Source of the DNA: JAMXLO01 sp963791495
Lineage (GTDB): Bacteria > Pseudomonadota > Alphaproteobacteria > Acetobacterales > Acetobacteraceae
Direction: 5' to 3'
Length of the DNA: 64,000 nt
NCBI GenBank assembly: GCA_963791495.1
Contig: CAWBST010000017.1
Location: 124,001-188,000, forward strand
In this document: positions 9,101 to 19,805 of the stretch, in pieces
Numbering within the stretch: position 1 is the first letter of the stretch
How the letters are laid out: every line of letters begins with the position of its first letter
Translations under genes and position numbers: made by a program
Notes under the pieces: generated by a model
Seen by the model: only the letters and a program-made list of their open reading frames with translations
Told to the model about the DNA's origin: nothing
Databases searched by the model: none

Positions 9101-9868
9101 ATGATCCTGACGGCGAACAGCGAGGTCGTGCGGCAGACGCGGCGCAAGACCGGCAACGGCTGGCACACCACCTTCATCGGCGAAAACCGCAACACGCTGA
9201 AGCAGGGTCAGACGCCGCCCGAGGCCGGCACACTGTATCCGATGGCCTTCCTGGTCGAGAAGGAGCCGCATGCGGTGACGAAGCCGCACTTCCATGAGGC
9301 CGATCAGTACCAGGTTATCGTTCAGGGCGGCGGCCGGTTGGGCACGCATGGCGTGGGCACGGTGGCGGTGCACTACACCGACGCGTGGTCGGCTTATGGG
9401 CCGATCGTGGCAGCCGATGAGGGCATATCTTGGTTCACCCTCCGCAACACGTGGGACTCCGGCGCGCGCTACATGCCTGCCGCGCGCGAGGCGTTGCGTG
9501 CGGCGCGCGTGCAGAACTTCCAGCACCGCGAGGCGACCGCGTCTCCGATGCCGGTTGCGTCAGCCGAGCAGCTCGCGCGCACCGATGTGCTGTCCTCGTG
9601 GACAATCCTCGAGCAGACGCCGGACGGTATGGCGACATGGCGCTACCGCCTGCCGCCGGACGCAAGCATGACGGGACCCGATCCGCGCGCAGGCGGCGGA
9701 CAGTTCTGGATCGTGCTGTCCGGGTCCGCCTCGGCGGGTGGTGCGGCGTATTTGCCGCCGAATTCCTGTGTTTTTGTCGCGCCCCACGATGGGGCGCTGA
9801 CAGTGATGGCGGGTGATCGTGGCGCCGAGGCGTTGTGCCTGCAATTCCCTGTGTTGGCGCGCCACTGA
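9101..9868 (+). CDS. Cupin-domain protein, function unknown
   Basis: 255 aa. The cupin motif lies near residues 60-110: PHFHEADQYQVIVQGGG (HxH-like metal ligands with Glu) and a weaker second half later. A C-terminal part (about residues 150-255) looks like a second, degenerate cupin repeat ending SCVFVAPHDGA and QFPVLARH, so a bicupin is likely. It is the last gene of the FMN oxidase, core-MetE, cupin set. Cupins in such settings are often dioxygenases, isomerases or binding proteins; nothing more specific can be supported. Confidence 0.75.
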   Translation: MILTANSEVVRQTRRKTGNGWHTTFIGENRNTLKQGQTPPEAGTLYPMAFLVEKEPHAVTKPHFHEADQYQVIVQGGGRLGTHGVGTVAVHYTDAWSAYGPIVAADEGISWFTLRNTWDSGARYMPAAREALRAARVQNFQHREATASPMPVASAEQLARTDVLSSWTILEQTPDGMATWRYRLPPDASMTGPDPRAGGGQFWIVLSGSASAGGAAYLPPNSCVFVAPHDGALTVMAGDRGAEALCLQFPVLARH

Positions 9869-9875
9869 GTCTGCG

Positions 9876-10031
9876 TCAGGCGCAGGCGCTCATGTCGTCG
9901 TGCGCTGTTTGCGAGTTGGGCTGAGCCTCATCGTCGGTGTTGCGCCGGGCTTCGGCCTCCTTTGCAACCTCGGCCTGGATCTCCTTCAATCGCTGTGCGA
10001 TCGCAGCGAAATCGTCGGCAACCCGAGACAT
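9876..10031 (-). CDS. Small hypothetical protein downstream of epmA
   Basis: 51 aa if it starts at MSRVADDFAAIAQRLKEI, where GGGAGA sits 6 nt upstream of the ATG. A longer in-frame start at 10064 overlaps the epmA stop codon as ATGA and would give 62 aa. The first half is a likely amphipathic helix or coiled coil (AAIAQRLKEIQAEVAKEAEA); the second half is acidic and polar. Either start makes it translationally linked to epmA. I do not recognise the family. Confidence 0.55.
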   Translation of the reverse strand: MSRVADDFAAIAQRLKEIQAEVAKEAEARRNTDDEAQPNSQTAHDDMSACA

Positions 10032-10060
10032 CGGCAGTCTCCCATTCAATGGACCGCCGG

Positions 10061-11080
10061 TCATGCGCCGGAACCAGTTGCAAAATCGTTACCTAGCCAT
10101 AGCACCTGTTCGATGCGATCGGCCTCCGATGCGATCATTGCGAGCCGGTCGAAGCCGAGGGCGATTCCGGCGCATGGCGGCATGCCGAAGGACAGTGCCG
10201 CGAGGAAGTCCTCATCGAGGGGCCAATCCAGTCCGGTCGTCGCGTGGCGCCGCGCTCGATCGGTCTCGAAGCGCGCCCGCTGCTCCGCGGCGTCAGTGAG
10301 CTCCACGAAGGCGTTGGCCAGTTCGATCCCGCATACGAACAGTTCGAACCTCTCGGCGACACGCGGATCGGCCGGATCGCGGCGCGCCAATGCGGCCTGC
10401 GCAACGGGCCAGTGGGTGAGGAAGGTGGGATGGGCACGACCCAGCTGCGGCTCGACCCGCTCGAGAAGAAGCCGAAAGAATAGATCCTCCCAGCCCTCCT
10501 CGTCGCGCAGGCGAGTTCCTGCGGCCGCCGCGAGCGCCGGTGCATCCTCGGCCGTGGCCAGCACATCGGCACCCACATAGCGCGCGAACGCTTCGGCCAC
10601 GGTGAGGCGTTCGACGCTTGAGAGCTCGGTGATGACACCGCGGCAGGTGATGACAGGCGGCAGCACAGCACGCAGATATGCCGTGGTCTCTTCGATCAGC
10701 GCGTCCATGCCGGCGCCGGGTTTGTACCATTCCAGCATGGTGAACTCGGATGCATGGAGGTCGCTCCCCTCCCCGTTCCGCCATACCCGCGCAAGCTGGA
10801 AGATCGGTCCGGCCCCTGCGACCAGCAGTTTCTTCATGGCAAATTCAGGGCTGGTGTGCAGCCAGAGAGCCTGTCGGCCGCCGTCTGGAAATTCGCGCTC
10901 GGTGCGAAAGGCGCGCAGGTGGACTTCCTCGCCGGGGGCCGACACTGCGTATGGCGTCTCCACCTCGGCGTAGCCCCGACCGGCAAAGAAGGCGCGTGTC
11001 GCCTGCGTCAGCAGCGACCGACGCCGCAGAAACGGCAGGCGCGCGGCAAGGCTATCCGGGTGCCATACGGGAAGCGGCAT
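10061..11080 (-). CDS. epmA: Elongation factor P beta-lysine ligase (EpmA/GenX/PoxA)
   Basis: A truncated class II lysyl-tRNA synthetase paralogue without the anticodon domain. It attaches (R)-beta-lysine to a conserved lysine of elongation factor P, which relieves ribosome stalling at polyproline. The 339-aa protein starts at MPLPVWHPDSLAARLPF; an ATG 45 nt upstream is possible. Motif 2 region: HTSPEFAMKKLL with FQLARVWRNGEGSDLHASEF; motif 3: GIALGFDRLAMI. The length fits GenX rather than full LysS. The partners efp and epmB (lysine 2,3-aminomutase) are not in the window. The gene ends with an ATGA overlap onto a small ORF. Confidence 0.9.
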   Translation of the reverse strand: MPLPVWHPDSLAARLPFLRRRSLLTQATRAFFAGRGYAEVETPYAVSAPGEEVHLRAFRTEREFPDGGRQALWLHTSPEFAMKKLLVAGAGPIFQLARVWRNGEGSDLHASEFTMLEWYKPGAGMDALIEETTAYLRAVLPPVITCRGVITELSSVERLTVAEAFARYVGADVLATAEDAPALAAAAGTRLRDEEGWEDLFFRLLLERVEPQLGRAHPTFLTHWPVAQAALARRDPADPRVAERFELFVCGIELANAFVELTDAAEQRARFETDRARRHATTGLDWPLDEDFLAALSFGMPPCAGIALGFDRLAMIASEADRIEQVLWLGNDFATGSGA

Positions 11081-11192
11081 GCCGCCAACGTTACCGCAAA
11101 ACGCCAACGGCCGCCGCTTCGCCACAATCGGGCCACACGGCGACCCCGCTTGGCACCAATCTCATCCACCTCACGAACGAAAGGCGGATCTC

Positions 11193-11360
11193 ATGGGCCT
11201 TATTCTGTTGATCCTCGTCATCCTGTTCCTGTTCGGCGGAGGCGGGTACTACGGCTACCGCTCCGGCTACTACGGCGGCGCCCATTATGGCGGCGGCCTC
11301 GGCTTGGTGCTGCTGATCGTCATTCTGTTCCTGCTGTTCGGCGGCGGGGGCTACTGGTAG
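11193..11360 (+). CDS. Gly/Tyr-rich membrane miniprotein (DUF3309-like)
   Basis: 55 aa, starting MGLILLILVILFLFGGGGYY. Two hydrophobic helices, each followed by GGGGY, flank a Gly/Tyr-rich middle (GYRSGYYGGAHYGGG), so the protein is almost an internal repeat. It resembles small DUF3309-type inner-membrane proteins common in alphaproteobacteria, whose role is unknown. A ribosome site (AAGGCGGA) precedes this ATG; longer in-frame starts to 11079 are less likely because they overlap epmA's start antisense. Confidence is good that it is expressed and low for any function. Confidence 0.65.
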   Translation: MGLILLILVILFLFGGGGYYGYRSGYYGGAHYGGGLGLVLLIVILFLLFGGGGYW

Positions 11361-11438
11361 TCGCGGCCAACTGCTTGCCGGGAATATCGCCTCTCGGCAC
11401 ACTGTATGGAGAAATGGCATTGATCGGGAGGTACCAGA

Positions 11439-11954
11439 GTGAGGCTTCTGGCATTCATCGGCGCCCTCGCGATCATTGTCGCCGTAGCCGCGGCGGTGTT
11501 CTTCTTCGGTGGCTTCTACAGCATCGCCGCCACCGAGCAGGATACGCCGCCAGTCGCCTGGGTTCTCATCCACGTCCGGCAGGCCTCGATCGATCGGCAT
11601 GCCACGGACACGCCACCAGGCAAGCTCGACGACGATCCCGCCACCGTGAAGGCCGGGGCGCACGCCTTCGCCGAGCGCGGCTGCGTCTATTGCCACGGCG
11701 GGCCTGGTGCCTCTTGGGCGAAGTTCTCCGAGGGCCTCAATCCCAGTCCCCCTGACCTCAAGGATGTCGTTGGCGATCTGCAGCCGCGCGAGCTGTTCTA
11801 CGTTGTCAAGAACGGCATCAAGATGACCGGCATGCCGAGTTTCGGCTCGATCGGCGTGCCCGACCAGGAGATCTGGTCGATCGTTGCGTTCCTGAAGAAG
11901 CTTCCGACCGTTTCGGAAGCGGACTACAAGGCGTGGAGCACATCGACCCCGTAA
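11439..11954 (+). CDS. Membrane-anchored c-type cytochrome
   Basis: 171 aa from a GTG start with GGGAGG upstream. An uncleaved N-terminal signal anchor (RLLAFIGALAIIVAVAAAV) is followed by a periplasmic domain with one haem-binding CVYCH motif near residue 80 and a probable distal Met ligand in KMTGMPSFG. The ending DQEIWSIVAFLKKLP is typical of class I cytochrome c domains. It is a single-haem electron carrier; no oxidase or dehydrogenase partner is adjacent. Similar proteins accompany alcohol or sugar dehydrogenases in acetic acid bacteria, but nothing here proves a partner. Confidence 0.88.
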   Translation: MRLLAFIGALAIIVAVAAAVFFFGGFYSIAATEQDTPPVAWVLIHVRQASIDRHATDTPPGKLDDDPATVKAGAHAFAERGCVYCHGGPGASWAKFSEGLNPSPPDLKDVVGDLQPRELFYVVKNGIKMTGMPSFGSIGVPDQEIWSIVAFLKKLPTVSEADYKAWSTSTP

Positions 11955-12052
11955 CGGGGCGCCGAGCTAGTCATGCCGGGAACTGCGACTTCGGGTTGGC
12001 TTTGCCCGGGGTTCTACTGGTCGGTTACGGATTAGACGGCTAATCCGGCGGA

Positions 12053-12127
12053 TGGTGGGTGCGACTGGGATTGAACCAGTGACCCCCGCCGTGTGAAGAC
12101 GGTGCTCTCCCGCTGAGCTACGCACCC
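12053..12127 (-). tRNA. tRNA-Val (CAC anticodon)
   Basis: Minus strand, 75 nt including an encoded CCA. Acceptor GGGTGCG pairs with CGCACCC; D arm AGCTC...GAGC; anticodon stem CCGTC/GGCGG with loop TTCACAC, giving anticodon CAC (valine); T arm ACTGG/CCAGT with TTCAATC. All stems fold. It sits between the cytochrome and DUF3108 genes. Confidence 0.95.
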
Positions 12128-12212
12128 ATCGCTGGCTGAGATAGGCGGCGGCGGTTTTCCATGTCAAGCCGTGCGGCCTTCCGCACTTGTCATCTCTCCT
12201 GTGCAGCGCAAC

Positions 12213-13040
12213 ATGACGATCATGCATCGCATGGCCGTGACCGCGTTTGGGTTGGCGTTCCTCACATCCACCGGGGCATCGGCACAAGTTACGCAGGTAC
12301 AGCTCGGCTACGATACCTACGCCGCCGGCATCGAGGTGATGCAGATGCAGGCGCATTTCGGTCTCGGCCCGTGGAATTACCGCATCGACCTCGACTACCA
12401 TACGACCGGCCTCGTTGGCCTGCTGTATCGCGGCCGGCAAACGAACACCGTGCGGGGGACATGGCAAGGCGACCTTGCGAGCCCGTCGGAGTTCTTCGGC
12501 GAAGGGGTCTGGCGCGGACACGAACGCCGCACCCTGATCGGCTATGATCATGGCCTCCCGCAGGTGCGAGAACTCCAGCCCCCGCAGGAGACCGAGCGCG
12601 AGCCCGTCCCGCAGGAGCTGCAGCGTCACACGATGGACACGCTGAGCGCCCTGGCCCAGCTCATGCGGCGCGTCGAGCATGACCACACCTGCGAGACCGA
12701 GGTGCGCACCTACGACGGTCGCCGCGTGCTGGATGTGGCTGCGCACACGGGCGGCCCCGAGCGGCTCGACCCGACCGGCCGTTCCATCTTCAGCGGCCCG
12801 GCTCTGCGATGCGACTTCGAGGGGCGCGAACTCGCCGGCTTCCTGCTCGGCGAAGACGACCCCGAGCACCGCACGCCGTTGCACGGCTCCGCCTGGCTGG
12901 CCCCGTTCCCGCCGGGAGCGCCTGCGCTTCCGGTGCGTATCAGCTTCCAGACCCGCTGGTTCGGCGTCGCCACGATGTATCTCACCAGCGCTGCACCCGC
13001 TGGCGAGCCCGCCGACCCTCCGCGAACCGCACATAAATAG
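12213..13040 (+). CDS. DUF3108 domain-containing exported protein
   Basis: 275 aa starting MTIMHRMAVTAFGLAFLTST with signal cleavage likely after TGASA. The mature part opens QVTQVQLGYDTYAAGIEVM, matching the start of DUF3108 proteins, which are periplasmic beta-rich proteins of unknown role common in alphaproteobacteria. Repeated aromatic strands (YRIDLDYHTTGLVGLLYRG) fit a beta-barrel or jelly-roll. A longer in-frame start at 12171 lacks a sensible signal peptide. It stands alone between a tRNA gene and the efflux pair. Confidence 0.8.
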   Translation: MTIMHRMAVTAFGLAFLTSTGASAQVTQVQLGYDTYAAGIEVMQMQAHFGLGPWNYRIDLDYHTTGLVGLLYRGRQTNTVRGTWQGDLASPSEFFGEGVWRGHERRTLIGYDHGLPQVRELQPPQETEREPVPQELQRHTMDTLSALAQLMRRVEHDHTCETEVRTYDGRRVLDVAAHTGGPERLDPTGRSIFSGPALRCDFEGRELAGFLLGEDDPEHRTPLHGSAWLAPFPPGAPALPVRISFQTRWFGVATMYLTSAAPAGEPADPPRTAHK

Positions 13041-13176
13041 CCAGTTGTCCGCCGCCAATTTCGGCGCTTTCCGCAAGACTCATATTGACTGCCTCCGGAT
13101 TAATCGGGGCCTGTGAGTTGCTTATTTTGCTCGGAGAAGAGGCAGCGATGCTGCCGCACCGAGGAGGCTCAATCCA

Positions 13177-14271
13177 ATGAGTGGGGTAATCGAGCGGGCT
13201 ACTGGCATTCGTGCTGGAGCACGCGGCGGGGGCCGTCAGCTGCTGGCCCCGAAGCGGGTCCTTATCGGCCTTGCCACGGCGCTAGGGCTCGCCGCGGTTG
13301 CGGCGTATGGCGTGCAGTACTGGCAGGTCGGCCGCTTCATGGTCGAGACAGACGACGCCTACGTCCAGGCCGACTCGATCATCATTGCGCCACGCGTCCC
13401 CGGCTACATCTCGCAGGTCCTGGTCAACGACAACCAGCCGGTCAAGACAGGGCAGGTCCTGGCGCGGATCGATGACCGAGACCTCAGGACAGCGCTCGAC
13501 CAGGCGGTTGCCGACCGGCAGGCGGCCGAGCACAAGGTCGCGAACCTTGCGGCGCAGCTCCAAATGCAGCAGTCGCTGATAGACGAGGCCACCGCGCAGC
13601 TTGCCTCGGCCGAGGCGGCGGTGAGCTTTGCGGTGCAAGATCAGAAGCGGTACAGCGATCTGGCTCACACCGGTGCAGGCAGCATTCAGCGGGCACAGCA
13701 GACCCAGTCTCTGCTGCTTCAGCGGACCGCCGACCTCCAGCGCGCCCGCGCGGCAGAGGCCACTGCGCGCCAGCAGGTGGAGGTGCTGCGGACCGCGGAG
13801 GCAGAGGCGCAATCAGCGCTGGAACATGCCCGCGCGATTGAGCAGCAGGCTCGCCTGAACCTGGGCTACGCGACGATCACCTCACCCGAGGATGGCACGG
13901 TCGGCGCGCGGTCGCTGCGGGTCGGCCAGTATGTGCAGGCCGGGACCCAGTTGATGGCCATCGTGCCGCTGCGCGCCGTCTACGTGGTCGCCAACTATAA
14001 GGAGACGCAGCTCACCAACGTGCGCCCGGGCCAGCCGGTGGAGATCGACGTCGATACCTACCCCGATCATGCGGTGCACGGCGTGGTGGACAGCATCGCG
14101 CCGGCGAGCGGCCAGCAGTTCGCGCTGCTGCCGCCGGACAACGCGACGGGCAACTTTACCAAGATCGTGCAGCGCATCCCGGTCAAGATCTTGCTGCGCA
14201 ACGGTTCACTCGGCAGGACGTTGCGCCCCGGCATGTCAGTCGAGCCGACCATCGACACACGCGGAGGGTGA
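13177..14271 (+). CDS. emrA: HlyD-family membrane fusion protein (EmrA-type)
   Basis: Periplasmic adaptor that links an inner-membrane DHA2 pump to an outer-membrane channel. 364 aa: a single transmembrane helix near residues 28-48, a biotinyl-lipoyl half (VPGYISQVLVNDNQPVKTGQ), a long alpha-helical hairpin rich in Ala, Gln and Glu (about residues 105-220), the second lipoyl half (ITSPEDGTVGARSLRVGQYV) and a beta-barrel part ending LRPGMSVEPTID. A strong ribosome site (GAGGAGG) precedes it. The pump gene begins 5 nt later, so the two form an EmrAB-type operon. The exported compound is unknown. Confidence 0.9.
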   Translation: MSGVIERATGIRAGARGGGRQLLAPKRVLIGLATALGLAAVAAYGVQYWQVGRFMVETDDAYVQADSIIIAPRVPGYISQVLVNDNQPVKTGQVLARIDDRDLRTALDQAVADRQAAEHKVANLAAQLQMQQSLIDEATAQLASAEAAVSFAVQDQKRYSDLAHTGAGSIQRAQQTQSLLLQRTADLQRARAAEATARQQVEVLRTAEAEAQSALEHARAIEQQARLNLGYATITSPEDGTVGARSLRVGQYVQAGTQLMAIVPLRAVYVVANYKETQLTNVRPGQPVEIDVDTYPDHAVHGVVDSIAPASGQQFALLPPDNATGNFTKIVQRIPVKILLRNGSLGRTLRPGMSVEPTIDTRGG

Positions 14272-14276
14272 TCGCA

Positions 14277-15849
14277 ATGGCCTCCGACATCATCGCGGCA
14301 CCTGAGCCGCGAACCGACCTCAAGGTCTGGCTCGCGGTCGATTGGCTCCATCATCGGCGCCTTCATCGCGGTGCTGAACATCCAGATCACCAACGCGTCG
14401 CTGCCGGACATCCAGGGCGCGATCGGCGCCGGCATCGACGATGGCGGCTGGATCTCGACCGCCTACCTGGTGGCGGAGATCGTGGTGATCCCGCTCACCG
14501 GCTTTCTCACGTCGGTGTTCTCGCTGCGCCGCTATCTGCTGGTGAACACCGTGCTGTTTCTGGTGATGTCGGTCGCCTGCGCATTTGCCGGCAACCTGCA
14601 GCAGATGATCGTTCTGCGCGCCCTCCAGGGGTTCTTCGGCGGCGTGCTGATACCCCTCGCCTTTACCATCACGCTGACCATGCTGCCGCGCTCGAAGCAG
14701 CCGGTCGGCATGGCGATGTTCATGTTGTCGGCGACATTTGCTCCTGCGATCGGACCGACGATCGGCGGCTATCTGACCGAGACCTATGGCTGGCAGTACA
14801 TCTTCTACGTGAACCTGGTCCCCGGGGCGATCATGCTCGCGGCTCTGGTGCCCTCACTGCCGCGGACGCCGATGCAGCTCGACCTGCTGCGGCATGGCGA
14901 CTGGCCGGGGATCGCGACGCTGGCGATCGGTCTCGCCTCGCTGCAGACGGTTCTCGAGGAAGGCAACAAGGACGACTGGTTCGGCTCGCCGATGATCGTG
15001 CGGCTCTGCGTGGTCTCCGCCATCGCGCTCGCGCTGTTCATCTGGATCGAGCTGACCGCAGAGCGGCCGCTGCTCAATCTGCGCCTGCTGCTGCGCCGCA
15101 ACTTCGGGCTTGGCAGCATCGGCAATGTCATCGTCGGCATGGCGCTGTATGGATCGGTGTATCTCGTGCCCAGCTACCTGTCGCAGATGCAGGGCTACAA
15201 TGCGCAGCAGGTCGGCGAAGTGTTGGCCTCGACCGCCCTGCCACAGCTCGTGCTGATCCCGTTCGTGCCGCGGCTGATGCGCCGGTTCGATGCGCGGCTG
15301 CTGGTCGTCGTCGGCCTTGCGCTGTTCGCTGCAAGCTGCTTCCTGAACAGCGACATCAACCAGGATTACGCCGGCCCGCAGTTCCTGGTACCGAACGTGG
15401 TGCGCGCCATCGGCCAGGCGCTGATCATGACACCGCTGTCGGTGCTGGCCACCGGCGGCATCGAGCGCGAGCAGGCCAGCTCCGCCTCCGCGCTGTTCAA
15501 CATGATGCGCAACCTCGGCGGTTCGATCGGCATCGCGCTGCTGCAGACCCTGCTGACCCGGCGCGAGCAATTCCATTCGGCGGTCATCAATCCCTCGGTG
15601 TCATTGCTCAGCGAGGCGACACGGCAGCGTCTCGCCGATCTGCAGCGCTACTTCATGGCGACTGGCACCGCGGATCCAGCGACGGCGTGGCACGATGCCG
15701 TAGTGGCGGTCGGTCGCACGATCCGGGCGCAATCCTATTTCCTTGCCTATGGCGACACGTTCTTCGTCATGGGGAGCGGACTGCTGCTGGCAATCGTGGC
15801 GGCCGTGCTGATGCGGCAGACAACGGGCGGCGGCGGCGGGGCGCACTGA
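14277..15849 (+). pseudogene. emrB: DHA2-family MFS efflux pump (EmrB-type) with a single-base frameshift near its start
   Basis: 14-helix drug/proton antiporter partner of the adjacent adaptor. The first codons MASDIIAAPEPRTDLKVWLA read in one frame, then one extra base at about 14341-14344 (GATTGG) moves the rest (GSIIGAFIAVLNIQITNAS) into the next frame; removing it restores 523 aa. Typical motifs are intact: STAYLVAEIVVIPLTGFL, ALQGFFGGVLIPLAFT and the signature around FAPAIGPTIGGYL. An internal GTG at 14371 could give a shortened protein that lacks helix 1. I think a sequence error is more likely than a real break. Confidence 0.85.
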
Positions 15850-15853
15850 GCGC

Positions 15854-16504
15854 TCACGCCAGCAGCCGCCTGGCGATCGTCACCAGTTCGGCGAAATCCC
15901 GCGCCACCGCGGCGGCGCCCTCGGCCATCGCCGGCGGTCCATAGCCCCAGCCAGCGAAGATGCACGGCAGTCCGGCGCCGCGCGCAGCGGCAACATCGTT
16001 CACGTGATCGCCCGCCATCACCGCACACCCAGGCTCGCCGCCCGCCGCCTTCAGGGTCGCAAGCAGATGCGCCGGGTCCGGCTTGCGGACCGGGAAGCTG
16101 TCGCCCCCGCCGACCGCTGCGAACAGCGCCGCAAGCCCCAGTGCGGCCAGCAACGCACGCGCCGCACGCTCCGGCTTGTTGGTACAGACCGCCAGCTTCC
16201 AGCCGTCGCATGCCAGAGCGTGCAGACCATCGGCAACACCGGGATACGGCCTTGTGTCCACCGCGGCATGCAGCAGATAGTCGGCGGAGAACTCGGCGAC
16301 CGCCCCCCCGTCCGGGGTCCGGCCACGGGCGGCGAAAGCCCGCTCGACCAGCCGCACGACCCCGTCGCCCACCATCAGCGCCGTCTCAGGATGCGAGAAT
16401 CCGGCCAGCCCTCGCGCGCTCATCAGCCGATTCAGGACCGCGGCGAGGTCCGGCACCGAGTTCACCAAAGTCCCGTCAAGATCGAGCAGCAGGGTGCGTG
16501 TCAC
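15854..16504 (-). CDS. gph: Phosphoglycolate phosphatase (HAD superfamily)
   Basis: Removes phosphate from 2-phosphoglycolate, a by-product of DNA 3'-end repair or oxygenase activity. 216 aa with all HAD motifs: motif I LLDLDGTLVNS (nucleophile Asp), motif II VCTNKP, motif III lysine of RKPDP, motif IV GDHVNDVAAA. The helical cap (LNRLMSARGLAGFSHPE) is of the Gph type. It ends 4 nt from the convergent emrB stop and is transcribed away from glmU. Close relatives include other small-molecule phosphatases, so the substrate is a family-level inference. Confidence 0.85.
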   Translation of the reverse strand: MTRTLLLDLDGTLVNSVPDLAAVLNRLMSARGLAGFSHPETALMVGDGVVRLVERAFAARGRTPDGGAVAEFSADYLLHAAVDTRPYPGVADGLHALACDGWKLAVCTNKPERAARALLAALGLAALFAAVGGGDSFPVRKPDPAHLLATLKAAGGEPGCAVMAGDHVNDVAAARGAGLPCIFAGWGYGPPAMAEGAAAVARDFAELVTIARRLLA

Positions 16505-16606
16505 AATGTTGCACTCCGAAACGGGTTTTGAACGCTAGGATAGCGATAGGCTTTGACATGGCGTAGCCTGCGCGGTTAATATAACGATAAGGTAACGAGG
16601 GACACG

Positions 16607-17927
16607 ATGACACATACAGCGGTAATTCTGGCCGCCGGTATCGGGACTCGTATGAAGTCCACGCTGCCCAAGCCACTGCACAAGATCGCCGGCCGCTCCA
16701 TGTTGCGCCACCTGCTGTCCAGTTGTGAACAGGTGTTCGATCGCATCGTTGTGGTCGTCGGTCCGGGGATGGACGCGGTGCAGCGGGAGGCGGCGCCGCA
16801 CGCATCTGTCGTGCAGCAGGAGCGCCACGGCACCGCTCACGCCGCCCTGGTCGCGGCGGATCAGTTCGGCGATGGCGACGTGGCGATATTGTATGCTGAC
16901 AACCCCCTCATTCGCCCCGAGACGCTACGGCGCCTGCTCGAGCGCCGCGCCGCCGGCGATGCCGGCTTTGGCGCTGCTCGCGTTTCGCCCCGCCGATGCC
17001 GGCCGCTATGGCCGCGTGATCACGCGGGACGGCTATGTGGAGCGCATCGTCGAATGGATCGATGCAGCGGAAGTCGAACGCGCCGAGACGCTGTGCAATG
17101 CCGGCGTGCTGTGCGCTGCCGCCACCGACATGGCGCGCTGGCTGCGCGATGTCCGGGCCGACAACGCCAAGGGCGAATATTACCTCACCGATGTTGTGGC
17201 GCTGGCGCACGCCAACGGCGGCCGCGTCGCCGCGGTTGAGGCTCCGGCAGACGAGGTCGCCGGCGTCAATTCTCGCAGCGAGCTTGCGGCCGCAGAGGCG
17301 GTGGTACAGTCCTGGCTGCGTACGGACGCCATGGATGCCGGCGTGACGATGACCGATCCCGGGTCGGTATTCCTGTGCACGGACACCCAATTGGCCCCGG
17401 ACGTCACGATAGAACCCAACGTGATGTTCGGTCCGGGCGTCAGGGTCGCATCCGGCGCTATGATCCGTGCGTTCAGTCACCTGGAAGGTTGCATCGTCGG
17501 ACCGGACTGCATCGTCGGGCCGTATGCCAGGCTGCGCCCCGGCGCCGAGTTGTGCGAGCAGGTGCATGTCGGCAACTTCGTCGAGGTGAAGGCGGCGAAA
17601 CTCGGCGCCGGCGTCAAGGCGAACCACCTGACCTATCTCGGCGACGCCGATATCGGCGCCGGAACGAACATCGGCGCCGGCACGATCACCTGCAACTACG
17701 ACGGCTACAACAAGGATCGCACGACGATCGGTGCGAACGCCTTCATCGGTTCCGACACCGCGCTGGTGGCGCCCGTGACGGTCGGCGACGGCGCCATCGT
17801 CGCCGCCGGCAGTGTGATCACCGAGGACGTACCGCCAGATGCTCTGGCACTCGCGCGTGGCCGACAGGCCAACAAGGAGGGCCGCGCCGCGGTCCTGCGC
17901 GAGAAACTGCAAAGGAGACGGCATTAA
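16607..17927 (+). pseudogene. glmU: Bifunctional GlmU (UDP-GlcNAc pyrophosphorylase / GlcN-1-P acetyltransferase), frameshifted once
   Basis: Makes UDP-N-acetylglucosamine for peptidoglycan and LPS. The N-terminal uridylyltransferase domain starts AVILAAGIGTRMKSTLPKPL and the C-terminal left-handed beta-helix acetyltransferase has the hexapeptide repeats GAGTNIGAGTITCNYDGYNK. One extra T in CTTTGG at 16967-16969 breaks the frame; deleting it joins GDAG to LALLAFRPADAGRYGRVI and gives 439 aa. GlmU is normally essential and glmS follows with zero spacing, so a real inactivating mutation is improbable. The good ribosome site CGAGGGACACG supports the ATG at 16607. Confidence 0.92.
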
Positions 17928-19751
<1,824 letters not shown>

Positions 19752-19770
19752 CCGCAGCCCCTTCCCCTGC

Positions 19771-19798
19771 CCCTTCCCCGCAGAGGGCGGGGAAAGGG
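19771..19798. terminator. Hairpin between convergent glmS and dnaN
   Basis: Stem CCCTTCCCCGC (19771-19781) with GCGGGGAAAGGG (19787-19798), one bulged base and a 5-nt loop. No T-tract follows, so termination may be factor-assisted. It resembles the palindromic repeats at 26225 and 41732. Confidence 0.5.
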
Positions 19799-19805
19799 TA
19801 GCGGG

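Noticed and set aside
11967..13076. 369-codon minus-strand frame
   Set aside because: It runs through the tRNA-Val gene and antisense to the DUF3108 gene, whose signal peptide and family match are clear.
12128..13176. Possible integration site next to tRNA-Val
   Set aside because: No integrase, no repeat of the tRNA 3' end and no foreign-looking genes follow, so there is no sign of an island at this tRNA.
14268..15944. 558-codon frame starting at the emrB start
   Set aside because: Only the first 22 or so codons are the real EmrB N-terminus; after the frameshift it is a shadow of the true frame.
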